DNA from: Paludibacteraceae bacterium
GTDB lineage: Bacteria; Bacteroidota; Bacteroidia; Bacteroidales; Paludibacteraceae
Direction: 5' to 3'
Assembly: GCA_023227695.1 (NCBI GenBank)
Contig: JALNVE010000081.1
Coordinates: 1-10,923 of the forward strand
DNA length: 10,923 nucleotides
Shown here: positions 6,015 to 10,923 of the stretch, in pieces
Position numbering within the stretch: position 1 is the stretch's first letter
Layout of the letters: each line of letters starts with the position of its first letter
The notes under the pieces: model-generated
The model's database searches: none
The model's input: only the letters and a program-made list of their open reading frames with translations
What the model was told of the DNA's origin: nothing
Position numbers and translations under genes: made by a program

Positions 6015-7361
6015 ATGAAGGTACATTTTATCGCAATAGGAGGTGCCGCCATGCACAATTTGGCAATCGCTTTACATAAGAAAGGCGATGTCGTAACTGG
6101 TTCCGATGATGAAATTGAGGAACCATCAAGAAGCAGATTGGCGGCCAACGGACTTTTGCCTTCTGAACTTGGCTGGTTTCCGGAAAAACTTTCTGACGAG
6201 ATTGATACCGTCATTTTAGGAAAGCATGCCAGACCTGATAATCCCGAACTTTTGGAAGCGAAAAAATTGGGTCTGAAGATTTGCTCCTTTCCTGAATACT
6301 TATTCCAGCAGACAAGAGACAAAGTGCGTGTGGTAATCAGTGGTAGTCATGGAAAAACCACCATTACTGCAATGGTACTTTTTGTGCTTCGCCGTATGGG
6401 TATAAAAACTGATTATCTAATTGGTTCTCAAATAGATGGATTCAGCACAGGGTTGAGTCTTAGTGACGAAAATCGAATTGCTATCTTTGAGGGTGACGAA
6501 TATCTTACTTCTGCCATAGATAAAAGACCTAAATTTCATGTCTATCAACCCCATATCGCTGTTATATCAGGAATAGAATGGGATCATATTGATGCATTCC
6601 CTACTTTTGATGATTATGTGGAGCAGTTCCGCATTTTCTCGAAATTGATTGAGAGGGATGGTAAACTGATCTTTTCGGAAAAAGACAATAATATCCGTGA
6701 AATTGCAGATAACGTACGTGAGGATGTTACCGCTATACCTTATTCTATCCCAGATTACGACATCATTTCGGGTGTTACTTATTTGAAAAATAAATATGGG
6801 AGTTTCCCATTAAAGATATTTGGTGCACATAATATGCAGAACATTGAGGCTGCTAGATTGGTGTGCCGACAGATAGGCGTTAAAGACCAGGATTTTTACG
6901 AGAGTATTGCTGAATTCTCTGGTCTGCCATATCGAATGGAGAAAATCGCATTCAATGGAAACTCTTCTGTGTTCTGTGATTTGGCCAATACACCTTCTAA
7001 TGTGTTGGCTTCCGTCGATGCATTGAAACGACAGTTCCCAGAACGTAAATTGTTGATTTGCTTGGAGCTTTATACTGGCAGTAGCCTTTCTTCTAGTTAT
7101 TTTCCTCAGTATACTGGATCGCTGGATGGTGTAGCAGAAAAGCTCATTTATTTTGATCCGAATAAAAAAGACGTACAGATAAGTTGTGATGATATTGTTT
7201 CTGTTTTTGGAAAAGAGTGTATCGTCTTTAATAATAAGGAGGATCTGCTTGGTAGACTTAATTCGCTCTCATTAAAGGATGCGAATCTTCTGTTCATGAC
7301 ATCTCGTGGATTTGTCAGCTCTGAGATTAGGGGTTGGGCAAGGAAGATGTTACTTGATTGA
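6015..7361 (+). CDS. mpl: UDP-MurNAc:L-alanyl-gamma-D-glutamyl-meso-DAP ligase (murein tripeptide recycling)
   Basis: The ATG at 6015 gives 448 residues starting MKVHFIAIGGAAMHNLA, the expected beginning of an Mpl/MurC Rossmann domain; ten more codons from 5985 would lie in the hairpin and are unlikely. The central domain has the P-loop GSHGKTT (110-116), FEGDEY (158-163) and the Mpl-type segment GIEWDHIDAFPTFDDYVEQF (186-205). GAHNMQN (270-276) starts the C-terminal part. The enzyme joins recovered L-Ala-gamma-D-Glu-meso-DAP to UDP-MurNAc with ATP in the cytoplasm, feeding cell-wall precursors back into synthesis. Two C-terminal motifs differ from the family: DFAHxP is DLANTP (322-327), and the glycine-rich GNYGG-like end is TSRGFVSSE (429-437). 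It is probably the first gene of an operon with the deaminase and peptidase. Mpl is favoured over MurC by the central motif. Confidence 0.88.
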   Translation: MKVHFIAIGGAAMHNLAIALHKKGDVVTGSDDEIEEPSRSRLAANGLLPSELGWFPEKLSDEIDTVILGKHARPDNPELLEAKKLGLKICSFPEYLFQQTRDKVRVVISGSHGKTTITAMVLFVLRRMGIKTDYLIGSQIDGFSTGLSLSDENRIAIFEGDEYLTSAIDKRPKFHVYQPHIAVISGIEWDHIDAFPTFDDYVEQFRIFSKLIERDGKLIFSEKDNNIREIADNVREDVTAIPYSIPDYDIISGVTYLKNKYGSFPLKIFGAHNMQNIEAARLVCRQIGVKDQDFYESIAEFSGLPYRMEKIAFNGNSSVFCDLANTPSNVLASVDALKRQFPERKLLICLELYTGSSLSSSYFPQYTGSLDGVAEKLIYFDPNKKDVQISCDDIVSVFGKECIVFNNKEDLLGRLNSLSLKDANLLFMTSRGFVSSEIRGWARKMLLD

Positions 7362-7403
7362 TAATCTTGAAAATATTATTTTTCTGATTTCAGAATTAGG
7401 ATA

Positions 7404-7847
7404 ATGGATAACAAAGAAAAGACGCATAAACTTGACTGCCGATATATGCAGATGGCTCGTATCTGGGCTGAGAATTCCTATTGCGAGCGGAGGAAAGTGG
7501 GAGCTCTTTTGGTTAAAGATAAGATGATTATCTCTGACGGATATAATGGAACACCTTCCGGTTTTGAAAATGTTTGTGAAGATGATAACAACAAAACAAA
7601 ACCCTATGTATTGCATGCTGAGGCTAATGCTATCACAAAGGTGGCACGCTCTAATAATAGCAGTGAGGGAGCTACGCTTTATGTGACGGCTTCTCCATGC
7701 ATTGAGTGTGCGAAGCTGATTATTCAGTCTGGCATCAAAAGGGTGGTCTATTCCGAATTGTACCACATAACGGATGGAATTGATTTGTTGAAACGTGCTG
7801 GTGTTGAAATAGAGTTTTTGGATATAGATAAGGAAGATACAAAATAG
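7404..7847 (+). CDS. dCMP deaminase
   Basis: This 147-residue cytidine/deoxycytidylate deaminase has the zinc and catalytic signature HAEANAI (His71, Glu73) and PCIECAK (Cys99, Cys102). The segments VGALLVKD (32-39) and NGTPSGF (48-54) are those of the dCMP deaminase/ComEB branch, where the second helps bind the nucleotide. It converts dCMP to dUMP, the substrate of thymidylate synthase, in the cytoplasm. The ATG at 7404 sits 42 bases after mpl, and the stop is eight bases before the peptidase gene, so it is the middle gene of a likely operon. The dCMP deaminase plus S41 peptidase pair is common in Bacteroidota. Length and motifs are normal. Confidence 0.93.
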   Translation: MDNKEKTHKLDCRYMQMARIWAENSYCERRKVGALLVKDKMIISDGYNGTPSGFENVCEDDNNKTKPYVLHAEANAITKVARSNNSSEGATLYVTASPCIECAKLIIQSGIKRVVYSELYHITDGIDLLKRAGVEIEFLDIDKEDTK

Positions 7848-7855
7848 TTTTGTTT

Positions 7856-9472
7856 ATGAAGAAGTCAGTTGTATACATGCCAATCTTTTTTGCATTGGCT
7901 GTAATTGTGGGAATCTTTATAGGAAAAACCCTTTCAGATAAGAAATCGTCACATCAAGTGAAACAAGAAACAGTTGTGAAAGGTGATAAAATCAATGCTT
8001 TATTGAACTTGATATCTGCTAAATATGTGGATTCATTGAGTTCTGATAGCTTGATAGAGAAAGCCATTCCCAAGATCGTCTCAAATTTGGATCCGCATTC
8101 TGTTTACATACCTGCTTCGGAGTTGCAGACAGTCAACGAAGAGTTGGAGGGAAGTTTTAGCGGGATTGGCGTTCAGTTTAATATTCAACGTGATACAGTG
8201 ATGATTGTGAGTGTTATTAGTGGCGGACCTTCAGAGAAGTTGGGTGTCCTTCCCGGTGACCGTATTGTCACTGTCAACGATTCTACTTTTGTTGGAAAAG
8301 AGATCACCAACGAAAAGGTAGTGAATAAACTTCGTGGGCCTAAGGGTACGAAGGTGAAAGTGGGGATTAAACGTAATGGTGCTAAGGATCTTCTGTCTTT
8401 TGAAATTGTTAGAGGTGATATTCCAGTAAACAGCATAGATGCTTATTATAAAATCGGCTCGGATATTGGTTATGTGAAGGTGAATCGTTTCGGTGGTTCT
8501 ACTTACGAGGAGTTTTTTAAGGCTTTGATGGCAATGAAGGAGTCTGGAGCAGAAAAATTCATTGTTGACTTACGTGGGAATTCAGGCGGTTACTTGGATG
8601 CAGCCATCAGTATGATCAATGAGTTCTTGGGCAAGGGCGATATGATTGTTTATACAGAAGGTAATGCCAATTCTAGAACGGATGCAATTGCAGATGGAAA
8701 CGGACGTTTCAAAACCAACCGTGTGATGGTTCTGATTGATGAGTGGTCTGCTTCTGCCAGTGAGATTTTTGCAGGTGCAATACAGGATAACGATAGAGGT
8801 TTGATTGTGGGCCGTCGTTCGTTCGGTAAGGGCCTTGTTCAACAGCAGTTCCCATTACTTGATGGATCTGCGTTGAGGCTTACCATCGCAAGGTATTACA
8901 CTCCTTCTGGACGTTGTATCCAGAAACCATACGGAAATGGAGAGGAGTCTTATGAAAGTGACATTTATAACCGATATATTCATGGAGAGTTGGATGCAAA
9001 GGATAGTATCCATGTGAACAAATCAGACACAACCATTTATAGAACTAAACATGGACGTGTGGTTTATGGTGGTGGTGGTATTATGCCGGATGTATTTGTT
9101 CCAAGAGATACAACAGGAATGACCTCTTACTTCAACAAAGTCAATAACTCGGGTATGATTTATGAGTACTCATTTAATTATACAGATTCGAACCGCGAGA
9201 AACTGAAATCTTATAAAAACTTGAATGAGTTGGAAGCCTTCTTGGACGGAGAGGATTTGGTTTCTAACTTTGTTGTTTTTGCTGAAGGAAAGGGTGTGAA
9301 ACGTAATCCTAACTTATTGAATAAGTCAAGGTCTTTGATAAAAATGAAGATTAAAACATATATAATAAGGAATATGCTTGGAGATACTGCCTTTTATCAA
9401 ATACTTAATAGAGACGATGTTACTCTAAAAGCTGCATTGTTCCAACTTTCTTCTAAAAACGAAATAAAATAG
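7856..9472 (+). CDS. C-terminal processing peptidase, S41 family, membrane-anchored with PDZ domain
   Basis: I start at the ATG at 7856 (538 residues, MKKSVVYMPIFF); the in-frame TTG at 7850 only adds two residues. A signal-anchor helix covers about 6-24, followed by a short periplasmic linker. DPHSVYI (79-85) precedes a PDZ domain of about 95-180 with the GIGVQF binding loop. The S41 core follows: VDLRGNSGGYLD (237-248), then WSASASEIFAGA with the nucleophile Ser300, Asp311 and FGKGLVQ with Lys325 and Gln329. The 25-residue Ser-to-Lys spacing equals that in E. coli Tsp and in CtpB. The enzyme should cut periplasmic proteins near their C-termini, with the PDZ domain controlling access. About 110 residues after 425 lack a recognised domain, which is usual for Bacteroidota members. 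It ends the mpl operon. Confidence 0.93.
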   Translation: MKKSVVYMPIFFALAVIVGIFIGKTLSDKKSSHQVKQETVVKGDKINALLNLISAKYVDSLSSDSLIEKAIPKIVSNLDPHSVYIPASELQTVNEELEGSFSGIGVQFNIQRDTVMIVSVISGGPSEKLGVLPGDRIVTVNDSTFVGKEITNEKVVNKLRGPKGTKVKVGIKRNGAKDLLSFEIVRGDIPVNSIDAYYKIGSDIGYVKVNRFGGSTYEEFFKALMAMKESGAEKFIVDLRGNSGGYLDAAISMINEFLGKGDMIVYTEGNANSRTDAIADGNGRFKTNRVMVLIDEWSASASEIFAGAIQDNDRGLIVGRRSFGKGLVQQQFPLLDGSALRLTIARYYTPSGRCIQKPYGNGEESYESDIYNRYIHGELDAKDSIHVNKSDTTIYRTKHGRVVYGGGGIMPDVFVPRDTTGMTSYFNKVNNSGMIYEYSFNYTDSNREKLKSYKNLNELEAFLDGEDLVSNFVVFAEGKGVKRNPNLLNKSRSLIKMKIKTYIIRNMLGDTAFYQILNRDDVTLKAALFQLSSKNEIK

Positions 9473-9494
9473 AGCATAAAGTAAGTTAAGATAA

Positions 9495-9526
9495 TTTGGA
9501 AAAGTAAAAAAGAAGGCATATCTTTG
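9495..9526 (+). promoter_or_regulatory. greA: Bacteroides-type promoter in the greA leader
   Basis: TTTG at 9495-9498 is followed by exactly 20 bases and then TATCTTTG at 9519-9526, a full match to the Bacteroidota consensus TTTG-N19/21-TAnnTTTG. It is the only site in the window where both boxes fit. Transcription would begin near 9533, 23 bases after the peptidase stop is passed and about 220 bases before greA. Confidence 0.6.
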
Positions 9527-9532
9527 TTTCGT

Positions 9533-9580
9533 ATAGAGCAGAAAAAAGTAAGAGTTCCGGCTTCGGTCGGAATTCTTTTT
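9533..9580 (+). ncRNA. Predicted short leader RNA of about 48 nt upstream of greA
   Basis: A transcript from the promoter at 9495-9526 would meet the terminator at 9551-9580 almost at once and release an RNA of roughly 45-50 nt that is mostly one hairpin. E. coli greA has a similar leader arrangement that makes the short GraL RNAs. Here the RNA is predicted only from promoter and terminator positions. The start near 9533 is an estimate. Confidence 0.35.
9551..9580 (+). terminator. Strong intrinsic terminator with UUCG tetraloop
   Basis: AGAGUUCCGGC (9551-9561) pairs with GUCGGAAUUCU (9566-9576) through 11 pairs, two of them G-U, closed by a UUCG tetraloop on a C-G pair. The stem is preceded by A-rich sequence and followed by five T. 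It may end the mpl-peptidase operon 78 bases earlier, attenuate greA transcription, or both. Confidence 0.85.
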
Positions 9581-9627
9581 GTTATCTAAGAATCACTTTT
9601 TGTGATTAATCTAGTTAATCTGGTAAA

Positions 9628-9681
9628 TGGCAATACAAGCTTAAGGGAGCAGGAGTAGAATACTTGTTCTTTGTGTTGCCA
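9628..9681 (+). promoter_or_regulatory. greA: Long stem-loop in the greA leader
   Basis: TGGCAATACAA (9628-9638) pairs with TTGTGTTGCCA (9671-9681) in an 11-bp stem with one G-U pair, around a 32-base loop that holds a purine-rich run (AAGGGAGCAGGAG) and a small inner AGAA/TTCT pairing. The G-U instead of G-C pair favours an RNA rather than DNA role on the plus strand. It matches no riboswitch that I recognise. Confidence 0.4.
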
Positions 9682-9751
9682 CATACTTTTATTTTCTGTT
9701 CAGTGATTAAAAAATGAATCAAATTATTACTAATTTTTAAAGCATAATATC

Positions 9752-10222
9752 ATGGCTGTATCCTATATGACCGAAGAGGGTTTAAACAAAATGGTTGAAG
9801 AACTGAAGCAGTTGGAGACGGTTGAGCGTCCTAATATCTCTAAGCAGATTGCTGAAGCAAGAGACAAAGGAGACTTGTCTGAGAATGCAGAGTATGATGC
9901 TGCCAAAGAGGCACAAGGTCTTCTTGAGATGAAGATTTCTATTTTGAAGGAGAAAATCGCATCAGCAAGAGTTATTGATGAGTCTAAGTTAAACACAGAT
10001 ACCGTACAAATACTTAATAAAGTAGAGATTAAGAATACAAAGAATGGTCAGAAAATGACTTATACTTTGGTTTCTGAACACGAGGCTAATTTGAAGGAGG
10101 GTAAACTTTCCGTATCAACTCCAATTGCAAAAGCTCTTATGGGGCATAAGGAGGGTGAAGTCGTTGATGTGACTGTCCCTGCTGGAAAAATCCCATTCGA
10201 AATTATAAAGATCTCAATTTAA
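9752..10222 (+). CDS. greA: Transcript cleavage factor GreA
   Basis: The 156-residue protein has the normal GreA length and layout: an N-terminal antiparallel coiled coil (about 1-75) and an FKBP-like C-terminal domain (about 83-156). The coiled-coil tip carries GDLSENAEYDAAKE with Asp41 and Glu44, the acidic residues that reach through the secondary channel of RNA polymerase and place the second magnesium ion for RNA cleavage. GreA rescues backtracked polymerase. The C-terminal domain shows TPIAKALMGHKEGE and ends with the expected VTVPAGKIPFEIIKI. The gene is preceded by a 279-base leader with a promoter, terminator and stem-loop, and followed after 12 bases by the HIT gene, so the two are probably co-transcribed. 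No Shine-Dalgarno is seen, as is usual in this phylum. Confidence 0.96.
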   Translation: MAVSYMTEEGLNKMVEELKQLETVERPNISKQIAEARDKGDLSENAEYDAAKEAQGLLEMKISILKEKIASARVIDESKLNTDTVQILNKVEIKNTKNGQKMTYTLVSEHEANLKEGKLSVSTPIAKALMGHKEGEVVDVTVPAGKIPFEIIKISI

Positions 10223-10234
10223 TATTGAACAACA

Positions 10235-10627
10235 ATGGCAACAATTTTCACGAAAATTATCAATGGAGAAATTCCATGTTATAAGATTGCCGAAGATGAC
10301 AAATATTTTGCTTTCCTCGACATTAATCCTGTAAAGAAAGGTCACACTTTGGTTATTCCAAAGATTGAAGACGATTATATATTCAATTTGGATGATGACA
10401 CACTTTCTGGATTAGTTCTTTTTGCAAAGAAGGTGGCTCTTGCTATGGAGAGTGCTATGCCTTGCAAGAGAATTGGATTGGCTGTTATGGGTATGGAAGT
10501 ACCTCATGTACACATTCACTTGGTTCCAATGGAAAACGAAGGCGATTTGAATTTTGCTAAGGAGAAATTAAAACTTACTCCTGCAGAGATGAATGAGATT
10601 GCTGAGAAGATCAGAAAAGAGTTATAA
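10235..10627 (+). CDS. HIT-family (HINT-like) nucleotide hydrolase
   Basis: This 130-residue protein is a single HIT domain. TIFTKIINGEIPCYKI (3-18) begins the fold, DINPVKKGHTLVIPK (29-43) is the conserved nucleotide-binding part, and VPHVHIHLVP (89-98) is the histidine triad with His91, His93 and His95. Family members hydrolyse nucleoside phosphoramidates or related nucleotides; the true substrate in bacteria is often unclear. The zinc-binding cysteines found in some HINT proteins (CxFC) are replaced by TIFT. GreA and HIT genes are commonly adjacent in Bacteroidota. It closes the transcription unit, with a terminator 22 bases after its stop. Confidence 0.93.
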   Translation: MATIFTKIINGEIPCYKIAEDDKYFAFLDINPVKKGHTLVIPKIEDDYIFNLDDDTLSGLVLFAKKVALAMESAMPCKRIGLAVMGMEVPHVHIHLVPMENEGDLNFAKEKLKLTPAEMNEIAEKIRKEL

Positions 10628-10648
10628 TCATAATTTTGCAGTGATATG

Positions 10649-10686
10649 AAAGCTGTATTCATTTTTTAATGGATGCAGCTTTTTTC
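10649..10686 (+). terminator. Intrinsic terminator after the HIT gene
   Basis: AAAGCUGUAUUCAU (10649-10662) pairs with AUGGAUGCAGCUUU (10669-10682) in a 14-bp stem with two G-U pairs around UUUUUA. Six T and then C follow from 10680. The A-tract before and T-tract after the stem also make it weakly usable from the other strand. Confidence 0.85.
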
Positions 10687-10802
10687 TTTATGTTATTGAT
10701 GTAGAAGTTGCTTCAATTTAATCGTAAGATTGTTTGGGATCAAATTTCAAATAACAGCTGGAAATGATCTGTATGTAAAATGAAATGCATATAAGGTATT
10801 CA

Positions 10803-10826
10803 GGATCAGCGGATAGGTGGGGTTGG
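10803..10826 (+). other. G-rich block upstream of the last gene
   Basis: In otherwise AT-rich DNA, 15 of 24 bases here are G or C, almost all G on this strand. Positions 10811-10826 (GGATAGGTGGGGTTGG) have four or more GG tracts with loops of one to three bases, which is compatible with a two-tier G-quadruplex. It may be part of an insertion-sequence end. Confidence 0.35.
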
Positions 10827-10866
10827 TATAGCGACAAGAATATTCCCCAAAATTCATGAATAGCAT

Positions 10867-10874
10867 TATCTTTG
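10867..10874 (+). promoter_or_regulatory. Candidate -7 element of the last gene
   Basis: TATCTTTG matches TAnnTTTG exactly and is followed by CGG and ATG, a pattern often seen in Bacteroidota. Only four bases separate it from the ATG at 10879, so the transcript would be nearly leaderless. No TTTG is found at the -33 position. A perfect 10-bp palindrome, ATTCATGAAT, lies just upstream at 10852-10861. Confidence 0.4.
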
Positions 10875-10878
10875 CGGA

Positions 10879-10923
10879 ATGAAAACAGATCAACTATTAA
10901 GAGAGATATTGCCAAGCGTAAAA
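10879..10923 (+). CDS. Start of an unidentified gene, possibly a transposase
   Basis: Fifteen codons, MKTDQLLREILPSVK, run from the ATG at 10879 to the window edge without a stop. An exact -7 promoter element and a typical start context precede it. The short LLxxILP pattern reminds me of the N-terminal part of ISAon1-like Bacteroidota transposases, which begin with a similar leucine-rich segment, and the unusual upstream DNA would fit an insertion-sequence end. With only 15 residues this is a guess, and an ordinary gene is equally possible. Confidence 0.5.
   Translation, partial: MKTDQLLREILPSVK

Noticed and set aside
5942..6322. 126-codon minus-strand open frame over the start of mpl
   Set aside because: It is antisense to the conserved Mpl Rossmann domain, is rich in Ser and Pro as shadow frames are, and has no family motif.
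7380..7396. TTCTG/CAGAA inverted repeat between mpl and the deaminase
   Set aside because: Five pairs in AT-rich spacer with no T-tract; no sign of a terminator or operator.
7350..7766. 138-codon minus-strand open frame over the dCMP deaminase
   Set aside because: It lies opposite a gene with clear zinc-deaminase motifs and shows no domain of its own.
9591..9607. AATCAC-TTTTT-GTGATT hairpin
   Set aside because: A 6-bp AT-rich stem without a T-tract right after a stronger terminator; too weak to call by itself.

Overview
The window looks like a chromosomal piece from a Gram-negative Bacteroidota organism, probably Bacteroidales and Prevotella-like. The reasons are an AT-rich base composition, almost no Shine-Dalgarno sequences, several matches to the Bacteroides-type promoter (TTTG, about 20 bases, TAnnTTTG), a meso-diaminopimelate recycling ligase (Mpl), a Bacteroidota-style S41 peptidase next to a dCMP deaminase, and a GLUG-repeat surface protein. 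The genus is an inference.

Left part (1-4950), all on the minus strand, is an envelope or surface block. In transcription order it holds a GT4 glycosyltransferase (4886-3798), a five-helix membrane phosphoglycerol/phosphoethanolamine transferase of the LtaS/sulfatase type (3678-1912), a secreted glycerophosphodiester phosphodiesterase-like protein (1850-1089), and a secreted GLUG-repeat protein (1066 to the window edge, incomplete). An intrinsic terminator hairpin sits between the transferase and the phosphodiesterase, six bases before the start codon of the latter. Together these suggest building and turnover of a phosphoglycerol-type substituent on a surface glycan, which is inference.

Middle part (4950-9472). 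A short stretch of imperfect inverted repeats (4950-5055) separates the envelope block from a metallo-beta-lactamase-fold hydrolase (minus strand). This is divergent from a plus-strand set of mpl, a dCMP deaminase and a membrane-anchored C-terminal processing peptidase. The last three are closely spaced and probably co-transcribed. They are housekeeping functions: cell-wall peptide recycling, dUMP supply for thymidylate, and periplasmic proteolysis.

Right part (9473-10923). A 279-base gap holds the best promoter match in the window, followed only 25 bases later by a strong terminator with a UUCG tetraloop, then a long stem-loop, then greA and a HIT-family hydrolase ending in a clear terminator. 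The promoter-terminator leader resembles in layout the E. coli greA leader that yields the short GraL RNAs, and it is the most interesting signal here. The last 130 bases carry a G-rich block, a promoter-like element and the first 15 codons of a further gene, which may belong to an insertion sequence.

I see no tRNA, rRNA, CRISPR array or complete mobile element.
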